Of a stretch of DNA of 64,000 nt, positions 39,600 to 48,236 are shown piece after piece (positions within the stretch are counted from its first letter, which is position 1; each line of letters opens with the position of its first letter). The DNA is from Jejuia pallidilutea (GTDB lineage Bacteria; Bacteroidota; Bacteroidia; Flavobacteriales; Flavobacteriaceae). The translations under genes were made by a program, and so were the position numbers. A model generated the notes under the pieces. The model was not told where the DNA came from, searched no databases, and saw nothing but the letters and a program-made list of their open reading frames with translations. The stretch spans positions 248,001 to 312,000 of the forward strand of contig NZ_PVEO01000001.1 of NCBI RefSeq assembly GCF_002973595.1, written 5' to 3'.

Positions 39600-39758
39600 C
39601 TTATTTTTTTTGATAAACTGAGGTGCTTGGACTGTGCTCAGCACGACATATTGATTATTATTTTGTCTTTTAGAGGAGGCACAACGTGGCAATCTAGGTT
39701 TTAACTTTTTGTTGTTTAAAATTACTTCGTCCTACGTCCTCGTAGTGACGTTTTATTA
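39600..39758. repeat. Intergenic block of decayed dispersed-repeat-like palindromes
   Basis: Between the HMA gene and the TonB receptor. Three repeat-like pieces occur in a row: one around GTGCTCAGCAC (39634-39644), one beginning GAGGAGGCACAACGTGGC (39673-39690), and a hairpin CTACG-TCCT-CGTAG (39732-39745). They resemble short palindromic elements scattered in many bacterial genomes. No gene is seen. Confidence 0.45.
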
Positions 39759-41999
39759 TTATTTAATTTTGTAACGCAAACCTGCGTAATACATACTTCC
39801 AAAAATAGGACCGTATACAAAAGTGGAATCAAAATTCGCACCAAACGGATCTTCGGCTGCTAAAATTGGGTTAGGCTGCCGAACATTGGTTATATTTTCA
39901 CCACCTAAATATACTTCAAATTTAGGAGAAAACACTCTAGTAATTTGAGTATTAACCGTTGCTACCGTTGGTGTTCTTTCAGGTAATTGATAAGCTGCAG
40001 GTTTACCAGTTGTAGATGCGTATCTTTGGTCGCTCAACCAATTGTAAGTTACATCGAATTTCCATCGACTACGCTCCCCTTCGCCTCTATTGGTTATATA
40101 CCCAAGATTAGCAAAAAAACGATGTTTGGGTGTTAATGGTTTTTCTAATCGTCCAGAATTATAATCGGTTTTTACATCATAGTACTTATAAGCGGTTCGA
40201 AAATCTAAACCTTCGAAAGGATTACAATTTACCTCCACCTGAAAACTGTTGGCAAAACTTTTGCCATTGAGGTTATAAAAGTTAATTTCTGCTGGGTTTT
40301 CCCAATCTACCACTACTTGGTTCTTAAAATCGGTTTTGTAATAATCAAACGTTATATCTGCCTTACGACCAAAAAGATTGAATCCTTGTAAATAAGACAC
40401 ACCATAATTCCAAGCAATTTCTGGGTCTAGCCCATAAATATTTCCTCCAGAATTTAATATATTAATTTGTCTAGAGGTTGAGAATAATTGCTGATTCTCG
40501 GTAAAAATATTTGCGCTTCGCTTTCCTCTTCCAAAAGAAGCCCTAAACGCCGATTTGCTCCAAGGTGAATATCTAGCATGTACCCTAGGAGTTATAAACG
40601 TGCCTAATAGATTATGATGATCAATTCTAATACCTGCTGTAAGATTAAATAATTCTAAATTATCAAAACTATACTCAAAAAATGCACCTACAGAGTTTTC
40701 GGTACGCTCATAATCTTCTGTATTTACAAGTTCATCATAATGGTCATAAGTATAACTTAAACCTGTTTTTATTTTATGGCGCGAATCGCTAATTATAGAA
40801 TTGTAAATGGCATTGGCATACAAACTGTTATGCGTAATATTGTATTGATTTAATCCGAAATACGATTCTTGTGCATGGCTACTAAAAGCCGTTTGAACCC
40901 CTAAACTTTGCCATGGCACATCTGGATTTACATAACCAAACTTCGCAGAAACCTCGTAGCGTTTTGTATCAATTTCGCTCCCCCAACTATTGGTAGAAAG
41001 CTTATCGGTATCTGGGTTAAAATCTAATTCTCCGGTTTGTTTTTCGTCATTTAAATATTTTAAATTCACAAAACTTACAAACCCTTTCTCTGTATCTATA
41101 TATTGCCAACGGTTCATGATGTTAATTTGATTGAACAAAGGCATATCTAAAAATCCATCATCATTTACGTCGTGTTTCTTATTGTGTGTATTTCCATGAA
41201 TGTACAATCCTGTATGCCATCGCTTGCCCACTTTTGTGTTTATATGAGTATTAAGTTCTAGTCGTTCATTGGTTGCGCCATACAAATTCACGAACAATTT
41301 ATCATCTGTTGATGGTTTTACCAATTCGGTATTTATTTGTCCCGCAATACTTTCAAAACCATTAATAACGCTTCCTGCGCCTTTTGTAATTTGAATACTT
41401 TCTACCCATGTACCAGGAATAAAACTTAAACCATAGGCTTGGGATGCACCACGAATGGACGGGATATTTTCCGTAGCAATTAAAATATATGGGCTTGTTA
41501 ATCCCAGCATTTTTATTTGTCGCGTACCCGTAATCGCATCGGCAAAATTTACATCAATAGATGGGTTGGTTTCAAAACTTTCAGATAAATTACAGCATGC
41601 AGCTTTTAATAATTCATCGCTGCTTACCGTCATTATATTTTGCGCTTTTAAATAAGATTTTGCTGTGGTTTGCTTTCTTGAGGTTACTACAACTTCATCT
41701 AAATCGTTGTTGCGTTTTAAGCTGTGGCGTACAAATTTTGGCTCATTAATAGTTAAGGTATCTGTTTTATAGCCCACATAGCTAATTACCATTTTTTTGT
41801 ATTCTGGCGCGTAGGATAAAGTGAAATTACCATCAATATCTGTAACAGTTCCAACTTCGGTATTAAGCCAATACACGTTAGCACCAGCAATTCCCATATC
41901 GTTATTTTTAGCATTTGCTTCTACGATTTTTCCAGATATATTTTCTTGCGAAAAACCAAGAATTGAAAGCATGAATAATATATATTTTAAATACTTCAT
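39759..41999 (-). CDS. TonB-dependent receptor of the metal-homeostasis type
   Basis: 746 residues. Signal peptide, an N-terminal carboxypeptidase-like beta domain (ISGKIVEAN ... GTVTDIDGNFTLSY), a plug (ELLKAACCNLSESFETNPSIDV) and a 22-strand barrel ending in a C-terminal aromatic-rich strand. The Cys135-Cys136 pair in the plug is unusual for sugar receptors and fits a metal or metal-chelate receptor. Flanked by an HMA protein and an HMA-MauE fusion, so uptake or sensing of copper is likely. Overlaps the upstream gene by four bases. Confidence 0.88.
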   Translation of the reverse strand: MKYLKYILFMLSILGFSQENISGKIVEANAKNNDMGIAGANVYWLNTEVGTVTDIDGNFTLSYAPEYKKMVISYVGYKTDTLTINEPKFVRHSLKRNNDLDEVVVTSRKQTTAKSYLKAQNIMTVSSDELLKAACCNLSESFETNPSIDVNFADAITGTRQIKMLGLTSPYILIATENIPSIRGASQAYGLSFIPGTWVESIQITKGAGSVINGFESIAGQINTELVKPSTDDKLFVNLYGATNERLELNTHINTKVGKRWHTGLYIHGNTHNKKHDVNDDGFLDMPLFNQINIMNRWQYIDTEKGFVSFVNLKYLNDEKQTGELDFNPDTDKLSTNSWGSEIDTKRYEVSAKFGYVNPDVPWQSLGVQTAFSSHAQESYFGLNQYNITHNSLYANAIYNSIISDSRHKIKTGLSYTYDHYDELVNTEDYERTENSVGAFFEYSFDNLELFNLTAGIRIDHHNLLGTFITPRVHARYSPWSKSAFRASFGRGKRSANIFTENQQLFSTSRQINILNSGGNIYGLDPEIAWNYGVSYLQGFNLFGRKADITFDYYKTDFKNQVVVDWENPAEINFYNLNGKSFANSFQVEVNCNPFEGLDFRTAYKYYDVKTDYNSGRLEKPLTPKHRFFANLGYITNRGEGERSRWKFDVTYNWLSDQRYASTTGKPAAYQLPERTPTVATVNTQITRVFSPKFEVYLGGENITNVRQPNPILAAEDPFGANFDSTFVYGPIFGSMYYAGLRYKIK

Positions 42000-42721
42000 G
42001 AGGCATAATTTTTTATTAGCATAATAACTGCCATAACAATCATAATACTATTTTCAATAAATGTAGCTTTGGTCATAGGTAATTTTAATGCGGTACCCAA
42101 GCATGCACATTGAATAGCTTTTTTGTCTAGCAAGGTTTTTGCTACACCAATGGTTGTAATACCTAAAATAATTAGGGTTACAATTAAAGCTAAAGGAATT
42201 TGAATTCGCATTAAAAACATAAGCCCAAGTACAACTTCGATGAACGGATATACCCAACCATAAACAGGCACTACCTTTGCCAATGGATCGTACATTCTAA
42301 AAGATTCTGGAAAACCCTTTAAATCTAAAAGTTTAAAAAAGCTAAATACCACGTAGAACAAGCCCATAAAATCGAGCATAAAATCGGTGGTGCTCCAAGG
42401 TTTTATGTTTAGTAAAACAGATGCTATTGTAATATAACCAAAGATTAAAAACAAAGGGAACAACTGCTGTAATTCGGTTTTGTTTTCTGGTTTAAGTTCT
42501 GAAGTGGTATTAAATATATTTTTTTCTGAAATAGTATACTTATCAGAAAGCGCGTTTTGCAATGTTGTTGTTGCAATGTGCTTAGACATTCCTATAGTAG
42601 CCTCTTGTTGCTCTAAATTTACAGATGCATGTATTACATCGTCTAGTTTATTAAGGCTATCCTCAACTGACGATTTGCAACCATTACAGGTCATGCCTGT
42701 AACTGTATATGTATGTTTCAT
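41996..42721 (-). CDS. HMA domain fused to MauE/DoxX-like membrane domain
   Basis: 241 residues. Residues 1-67 are an HMA domain (GMTCNGCKSS, Cys12 and Cys15), then four transmembrane helices with the motif CACLG (Cys205, Cys207), as in MauE/DoxX-type thiol-handling proteins. The fusion suggests metal capture on the cytoplasmic side joined to a redox-active or transport membrane part. The stop overlaps the TonB receptor start by four bases, so translation is coupled. Confidence 0.85.
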   Translation of the reverse strand: MKHTYTVTGMTCNGCKSSVEDSLNKLDDVIHASVNLEQQEATIGMSKHIATTTLQNALSDKYTISEKNIFNTTSELKPENKTELQQLFPLFLIFGYITIASVLLNIKPWSTTDFMLDFMGLFYVVFSFFKLLDLKGFPESFRMYDPLAKVVPVYGWVYPFIEVVLGLMFLMRIQIPLALIVTLIILGITTIGVAKTLLDKKAIQCACLGTALKLPMTKATFIENSIMIVMAVIMLIKNYAS

Positions 42722-42802
42722 TTTTAATTTAAATTTGATTTTTGTAAAGTTTGGTATTCTGAATAGTATTAAGAAACTCAGTTAAATAGAAACCTTATAA
42801 AA

Positions 42803-43204
42803 TCAAATCAAGAACACTTGGTCTAACACCTGAATATCGTAGACCAAATTAGGTGGGGAATAATCTTTGTGAGGAACGGTTTTTTTAGGTAAACCTGAAA
42901 AACCTGTAATATATGTATAAATAAAAGCTGCTAAAAACTGTTGTTTTTGAAGTTTTAGTTCATCAAAAGAAGACACATTTAGTTCATCCTGCCCTTTAAC
43001 CACTTTAACTTCATCTTTACAACAGGATTTGCTTCGAAGCATTTCCAGGGCTTCCATTCCGCATTTGTCAGCTTCGGTGAATACAGCAACATCAACCAAT
43101 ACGTCGCCACAAAAGTGTTTTTCAATAGTAAATGACACTGTAGAAAATAACACCAAAAGCGCTAGGGTTATAGAAAATACTTTATGTAATATAGTTTTTA
43201 TCAC
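42803..43204 (-). CDS. HYC_CC_PP family exported protein
   Basis: 133 residues with a signal peptide or N-terminal anchor. The family-defining parts are present: KHFCGD (His30, Cys32), the SCCKDE pair (Cys61-Cys62), and a C-terminal SPPN motif, with an extra Cys48. The family is found beside copper genes, but its biochemical role is not known. It lies 81 bases upstream of the HMA-MauE fusion and is probably first in the metal operon. Confidence 0.8.
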   Translation of the reverse strand: MIKTILHKVFSITLALLVLFSTVSFTIEKHFCGDVLVDVAVFTEADKCGMEALEMLRSKSCCKDEVKVVKGQDELNVSSFDELKLQKQQFLAAFIYTYITGFSGLPKKTVPHKDYSPPNLVYDIQVLDQVFLI

Positions 43205-43261
43205 GTTGCAAAATTACAAAAAATCGCATACCATATTTCAACTTTATCAAAGCATTAACAG

Positions 43262-43690
43262 TTAAGCGGTTAATTTATGATAATAAAACGCTGGCAGTAA
43301 GAGTATTAAGATTAAGGGTTGAATTAAAAACCTTCTAATATTAAAAAACAGGTAATATTCCTCTTGTTTTGGATTGGAAATAAAATATAAAAACAGCAAC
43401 ATTAAAATTACAAAAGCAATACCATAAATAATGGTTGAAAACTTAATGATACTTACATCCTTAAAAACCACAAATAGAATTCCTAGAGAAACTACAGTGT
43501 TTGCAACATATCGTAACGCTGTAAAACACACTAATTTTACAACCTCACGTCTGGGGCTATCTAAATACAAATAATCGTTTTGAAAGAACGTTAAATAGGG
43601 GTCGTAAAACAAACTATCTTCAAAAAATCGGATTAAAACCAAAACTCCGAACAAAACAAAAAGCAATGTGTATTTTACGGGTTTAGACAT
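43262..43690 (-). CDS. Exosortase F system-associated membrane protein
   Basis: 142 residues with four predicted transmembrane helices. The pattern RFFEDSLFYDPYLTFFQNDY with a following SPRREVVK is that of the small protein always found next to exosortase XrtF in Flavobacteria. It overlaps the xrtF gene by eight bases. It has no known catalytic motif and may be an accessory or partner of XrtF. Confidence 0.85.
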   Translation of the reverse strand: MSKPVKYTLLFVLFGVLVLIRFFEDSLFYDPYLTFFQNDYLYLDSPRREVVKLVCFTALRYVANTVVSLGILFVVFKDVSIIKFSTIIYGIAFVILMLLFLYFISNPKQEEYYLFFNIRRFLIQPLILILLLPAFYYHKLTA

Positions 43691-44234
43691 GTTTTTGCTT
43701 TAATTTAGAAAACCTGTTTACCCAAACTATCCACAATAAAAACACCATACCATAAATAATTGCTGGGAAAACAACGGTATGCAACACAGCTTCATATTTT
43801 GGGTAATGGTACAAACCTATAGCTAAAACCACAATTCTAAGTAAATTAACGGTATATATTAAAACACTGCCAGCGAGGATATATAAAAACGTGGTTTTTA
43901 CTTGCCCTGAAAATGCTACAATAAACGATAAAAACAAAATAATAACGCTAATGGCATTACAACCTTCTATAACTCGCGCTAAATACTTGCCATTAACCAC
44001 TAATTTCATAGAAGGCTCATTGGGGTGTGGCATTATTTCTGCGTTATAATCTAATGTATTTAAAACAGCTCTACTTTGTTTTGCTACTAAATTGGTAAAA
44101 TAATCTGGGTAAAACTTAGAACCATCAGAAAACTGTAAATAAAACTTGTAACACACTGCCAGAGTTATATACACCACTAAAAATGTAATTATGAATTTAA
44201 TAACCGACTTGTATTTTTTAAAAAGTGCTTTCAA
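43683..44234 (-). CDS. xrtF: Exosortase XrtF
   Basis: 183 residues, several transmembrane helices. The catalytic-type triad is visible: Cys92 in EGCNA, Arg133 in LLRIV and His152 in LHTVVFP. Exosortases cut C-terminal sorting tails in the membrane and attach the protein to the envelope. XrtF is the compact flavobacterial type. The cargo proteins are not in the window. The gene diverges from the GAF protein gene. Confidence 0.9.
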   Translation of the reverse strand: MKALFKKYKSVIKFIITFLVVYITLAVCYKFYLQFSDGSKFYPDYFTNLVAKQSRAVLNTLDYNAEIMPHPNEPSMKLVVNGKYLARVIEGCNAISVIILFLSFIVAFSGQVKTTFLYILAGSVLIYTVNLLRIVVLAIGLYHYPKYEAVLHTVVFPAIIYGMVFLLWIVWVNRFSKLKQKHV

Positions 44235-44274
44235 GAATTAAATGTAATGAATACCGAAATTACATCTTTTTAAA

Positions 44275-44282
44275 TACTTTTG
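44275..44282 (+). promoter_or_regulatory. Candidate -7 box of the GAF-domain gene
   Basis: TACTTTTG 18 bases before the ATG at 44300. If used, the transcript starts after the alternative upstream ORF start at 44225, which supports 44300 as the real start. Confidence 0.55.
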
Positions 44283-44299
44283 CCAAAACTTTTAGAGTT

Positions 44300-44770
44300 A
44301 TGATTTTTGAAGCCTTAAAACCACAAGTTAGCCAGATAGTTTCTAATACCGAAAAAACAGTTAATGAACGCTTATTAAACATTTGTGAATTGCTTGAAAC
44401 CCATATTGAATATTACAATTGGGTTGGTTTTTATTTTAGAAATGGCGATAAAGAAGAGCTCCTTTTAGGCCCGTATGTAGGCGCACCAACAGACCACACA
44501 GTAATTCCGTTTGGAAAAGGTATTTGCGGACAAGTTGCCGTAAGTAATAAAAATTTTGTAGTACCTGATGTTTCGGCACAAGATAATTACATAGCCTGTA
44601 GTTTTACTGTAAAATCAGAAATTGTCATCCCTATTTTTGTAGATGGTAAAAATATTGGGCAAATAGATATCGATTCTAATACGCCGGATCCTTTTACTGA
44701 AGCAGACGAACGGTTTTTAGAGTATGTTTGCGAGAAGGTTTCTGAACTTCTGAGTAAATCACCCAAATAA
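44300..44770 (+). CDS. GAF-domain protein related to free methionine-R-sulfoxide reductase
   Basis: 156 residues from the ATG at 44300. The segments YYNWVGFYF, GPYVGAPTDHTVIPFGKGICG, VVPDVSAQDNYIAC and SEIVIPIF match the fRMsr type of GAF domain. Cys76 and Cys100 align with two of the three Cys of E. coli YebR (94 and 118). The third (84) is replaced by Asp-His in APTDH. It may still reduce free methionine sulfoxide using other thiols, or act as a small-molecule sensor. Confidence 0.82.
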   Translation: MIFEALKPQVSQIVSNTEKTVNERLLNICELLETHIEYYNWVGFYFRNGDKEELLLGPYVGAPTDHTVIPFGKGICGQVAVSNKNFVVPDVSAQDNYIACSFTVKSEIVIPIFVDGKNIGQIDIDSNTPDPFTEADERFLEYVCEKVSELLSKSPK

Positions 44771-44771
44771 T

Positions 44772-45209
44772 TTAATCAATATTTATTTTTTCATATTTTG
44801 ACTGACAACCTTCAGTGCATATTGGACCACTAGTAGGAGATAATAGAAAAAAACCAGGTTTTAAAACTAAATTACTCGTAATAATCCCCTCTGAATTTTC
44901 ACTTTGGTCGGTAAATTCATCACATTCATATTCCAAAGCTAATGTTCCACCCTCTACCACATAATTTCCTGTTACACACTCATTAAACTTATTTGAAATA
45001 AATGTTCCGTTTTCAAAAAATTCAATTTCCTCCCCATCATTTATAGATATCCAAAAGTGTGGTCCGCCCGCACTAATTAAGGCCTCTGTGTTTTTCCATT
45101 TACCCCATAAATAGTCTTCAGAAAACGGGATTACCTCATCACTTTCGCCACAAGAAAACACGAAAAAACCAATAACAAATAAGGCAACAAAACGAATAAT
45201 TTTTTTCAT
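44772..45209 (-). CDS. Lipoprotein, lipocalin-like, function unknown
   Basis: 145 residues with a lipoprotein signal (Cys20, VFSCGESDE; acidic residues follow). The segment LWGKWKNTEALISA and FFENGTFISNKFNECVTGNYVVEGGTLALEYEC resemble the lipocalin-like/META-type beta barrel seen in many flavobacterial lipoproteins. No partner is evident. Convergent with the GAF gene, one base between stops. Confidence 0.65.
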   Translation of the reverse strand: MKKIIRFVALFVIGFFVFSCGESDEVIPFSEDYLWGKWKNTEALISAGGPHFWISINDGEEIEFFENGTFISNKFNECVTGNYVVEGGTLALEYECDEFTDQSENSEGIITSNLVLKPGFFLLSPTSGPICTEGCQSKYEKINID

Positions 45210-45391
45210 ACAACTGATTGTTTACTATCTAAGATTCTAAAATTACAAAATGGTTGCGTGATGTTTTAAGTAAAACCATAAAAATTGTAGTCAATTCTCA
45301 TAAAAAGTGATCATGTTAATAACTTCATATTTTCGTTAAAAAAACACCTATTTTTTAAATAATTCTAAGCTAAACTTCTTAAGGAAATAGC

Positions 45392-45399
45392 TACTTTTG
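45392..45399 (+). promoter_or_regulatory. Candidate -7 box of purH
   Basis: TACTTTTG, about 90 bases before the purH ATG. The -33 element is weak. The rest of the 280-base gap from 45210 holds no other gene or clear hairpin. Confidence 0.45.
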
Positions 45400-45489
45400 C
45401 AATTATTATAAAATTTGACTTAAAACGCTTAAAAACATTACCATTTTTTGCATTTTAAAAACGGAAAAAATCAAACTAAATTTAAAAAC

Positions 45490-47022
45490 ATGAGCAACGA
45501 AAAAACCATCAAATCAGCATTAATCTCTGTGTTCAGTAAAGACGGTTTAGAACCAATTGTAAAAAAACTTAACGAACAGGGAGTAACCATTTATTCTACT
45601 GGTGGTACTGAAAAATTTATTAACGATTTAGGGATAAACGTTGTTCCTGTTGAAGATGTAACATCATATCCTTCCATATTAGGCGGACGCGTAAAAACGT
45701 TGCACCCAAAAGTTTTTGGCGGTATTTTAAATAGACAAAACCATGATGGTGATGTTGCTGAGTTAGCTGAATATAACATTCCACAAATTGATGTTGTAAT
45801 TGTAGATTTATATCCGTTTGAAAAAACTGTAGCATCTGGCGCAAGCAATCAAGACATTATTGAAAAAATTGATATTGGTGGTATTTCATTAATTCGTGCT
45901 GCAGCAAAAAATTATGCCGATGTAATTTGTGTATCTTCAGTTGATGATTATGCCGAATTTTTAGAGTTAATTTCAGTAAATAATGGTGCTATTTCAGAAG
46001 AAGATAGAAAACGTTTCGCCACTAAAGCATTTAATGTATCATCGCATTACGATTCTGCCATTTTTAATTACTTTAATGCAAACAACGACGATACTGTTTT
46101 AAAAATAAGCGAAACCAAAGGCAAAGTGTTGCGCTATGGTGAAAACCCACACCAAAAAGGCTTTTTCTATGGAAATTTTGATGACTTGTTTACAAAACTT
46201 CATGGCAAGGAATTAAGCTACAACAACCTTTTAGATGTTGATGCTGCCGTAAATTTAATGTTAGAATTTAAAAACGATGCACCAACTTTTGCCATTTTAA
46301 AACACAACAATGCTTGTGGGCTAGCACAACGCGACACATTACACCAAGCGTATGTTGATGCTTTGGCAGGCGATCCTGTTTCTGCTTTTGGCGGAGTTCT
46401 AATTAGTAATTCTGAAATAGATGTGGCTACTGCAGAGGAAATACACAAACTGTTCTGCGAAGTGGTTATTGCACCTTCGTTTTCTGCGGAAGCTTTAGAA
46501 ATATTAAAAGGTAAAAAGAATAGAATTTTATTGCAAATTCATGATGTTGAAATGCCTAACACAAACGTTAGAAGTTGTTTAAATGGTATTTTAGTTCAAG
46601 ACAGAAATAATATAACAGATAAAGCCGAAGACTTAAACACTGTAACAAATATAGCACCTACCGATGCACAAATTGAAGATTTACTATTCGCATCTAAAAT
46701 TTGTAAGCACACAAAATCAAACACCATAGTCTTAGCTAAAAACAAGCAATTATGTGCAAGTGGTACAGGACAAACCAGTCGTGTTGATGCCCTAGAACAA
46801 GCAATACATAAAGCAGGTTCTTTTAATTTTGATTTGAATGGTGCTGTAATGGCCAGTGATGCATTTTTTCCATTTCCAGATTGTGTTGAAATTGCCGATA
46901 AAGCTGGTATAAAAGCCGTAATTCAACCTGGAGGCTCTATTAAAGACCAATTAAGTATTGATTATTGTAATGATAATGAAATTGCTATGGTGATGACTGG
47001 CACACGCCATTTTAAACATTAA
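45490..47022 (+). CDS. purH: Bifunctional AICAR transformylase / IMP cyclohydrolase
   Basis: 510 residues from the ATG at 45490 (MSNEKTIKSALISVFSKDG); an upstream ATG at 45448 gives an unlikely 14-residue extension. The N-terminal IMP cyclohydrolase domain (STGGTEKF; GGRVKTLHPKVFGG) and the C-terminal AICAR transformylase domain (KHNNACG; AFGGVL; DAFFPFPD) are complete. It carries out the last two steps of IMP synthesis. It precedes mreB by 165 bases. Confidence 0.97.
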   Translation: MSNEKTIKSALISVFSKDGLEPIVKKLNEQGVTIYSTGGTEKFINDLGINVVPVEDVTSYPSILGGRVKTLHPKVFGGILNRQNHDGDVAELAEYNIPQIDVVIVDLYPFEKTVASGASNQDIIEKIDIGGISLIRAAAKNYADVICVSSVDDYAEFLELISVNNGAISEEDRKRFATKAFNVSSHYDSAIFNYFNANNDDTVLKISETKGKVLRYGENPHQKGFFYGNFDDLFTKLHGKELSYNNLLDVDAAVNLMLEFKNDAPTFAILKHNNACGLAQRDTLHQAYVDALAGDPVSAFGGVLISNSEIDVATAEEIHKLFCEVVIAPSFSAEALEILKGKKNRILLQIHDVEMPNTNVRSCLNGILVQDRNNITDKAEDLNTVTNIAPTDAQIEDLLFASKICKHTKSNTIVLAKNKQLCASGTGQTSRVDALEQAIHKAGSFNFDLNGAVMASDAFFPFPDCVEIADKAGIKAVIQPGGSIKDQLSIDYCNDNEIAMVMTGTRHFKH

Positions 47023-47187
47023 GCCATTTTGGAGGTATTGTAACGTCTTTTTATCGACAAAATCCGTATAAGATTAAATTACAAAGACATAATTAAATTT
47101 TGGCATCTCTAATAACTCATATATTTATGAAGTTTTATTACATTTACGGGATTCCTTTTTTAGAACCAACAAAATTATTGATAACAC

Positions 47188-48216
47188 ATGGGATTTTTTG
47201 ACTTCCTAACTGAAGATATAGCTATAGATTTAGGTACAGCAAACACTTTAATTATACACAACGATAAAGTTGTTGTAGACGCACCTTCTATTGTGGCACG
47301 AGATAGAGTTTCTGGAAAAATTATAGCAGTGGGACAAGAAGCCAGCTTAATGCAAGGAAAAACCCATGAAAATATTAAAACAATTAGACCGCTAAAAGAC
47401 GGCGTAATTGCAGATTTTGATGCTTCTGAACAAATGATAAGTATGTTTATAAAAAACATACCTGCCTTAAAAAAGAAGTTTTTTACGCCTGCGCTTCGCA
47501 TGGTAATCTGTATCCCATCTGGTATTACCGAAGTAGAAATGCGCGCCGTAAAAGAAAGTGCAGAACGCGTTAATGGTAAAGAAGTTTACCTTATACACGA
47601 GCCTATGGCTGCTGCCATTGGTATTGGTGTAGACATTATGCAACCTAAAGGAAACATGGTTGTGGATATAGGTGGTGGTACAACCGAAATTGCAGTTATT
47701 GCACTTGGTGGTATTGTTTGCGATAAATCGGTTAAAATTGCAGGTGATGTATTTACCAATGATATTGTATATTACATGCGTACACAGCACAACCTTTATG
47801 TTGGTGAGCGTACCGCTGAAAAAATTAAAATACAAATTGGTGCTGCAACCGAAGATTTAGAATTGCCGCCTGAAGATATGAGCGTTCAAGGACGTGATTT
47901 ACTTACCGGAAAACCAAAACAGGTATCTATTTCGTTCCGTGAAATTGCCAAAGCACTCGATAAATCTATTTTAAGAATTGAAGATGCGGTTATGGAAACC
48001 TTAGGACAAACTCCTCCAGAATTGGCAGCAGATATCTACAACACTGGTATTTATTTAGCTGGTGGTGGTTCTATGCTACGTGGTTTAGACAAACGTTTAT
48101 CCCAAAAAACAGATCTCCCTGTGTATATCGCCGAAGACCCTCTAAGAGCCGTTGTTCGGGGTACAGGAATTACACTTAAAAATTTACCTAAATACAAAAG
48201 TGTATTGATAAAATAG
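47188..48216 (+). CDS. mreB: Rod-shape determining protein MreB
   Basis: 342 residues, actin-like. Phosphate loop IDLGTANTL and later VDIGGGTTEIAVI and AGGGSMLRG mark the nucleotide site. MreB filaments guide lateral wall synthesis. It starts the operon mreB-mreC-mreD-mrdA-rodA. Confidence 0.98.
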   Translation: MGFFDFLTEDIAIDLGTANTLIIHNDKVVVDAPSIVARDRVSGKIIAVGQEASLMQGKTHENIKTIRPLKDGVIADFDASEQMISMFIKNIPALKKKFFTPALRMVICIPSGITEVEMRAVKESAERVNGKEVYLIHEPMAAAIGIGVDIMQPKGNMVVDIGGGTTEIAVIALGGIVCDKSVKIAGDVFTNDIVYYMRTQHNLYVGERTAEKIKIQIGAATEDLELPPEDMSVQGRDLLTGKPKQVSISFREIAKALDKSILRIEDAVMETLGQTPPELAADIYNTGIYLAGGGSMLRGLDKRLSQKTDLPVYIAEDPLRAVVRGTGITLKNLPKYKSVLIK

Positions 48217-48236
48217 AGCACCAATAGGCGTAACAC

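Noticed and set aside
44225..44299. Upstream start of the GAF gene at 44225
   Set aside because: A good -7 box at 44275-44282 lies inside that extension, and the added residues match nothing.
45210..45489. Purine riboswitch before purH
   Set aside because: No conserved junction or paired arms can be found in the leader, and the class is not expected here.
47467..47835. Long antisense ORF inside mreB
   Set aside because: It lies opposite a conserved gene, its protein is rich in Cys, Tyr, Phe and Asn without motifs, and it has no promoter; a shadow of codon use in mreB.
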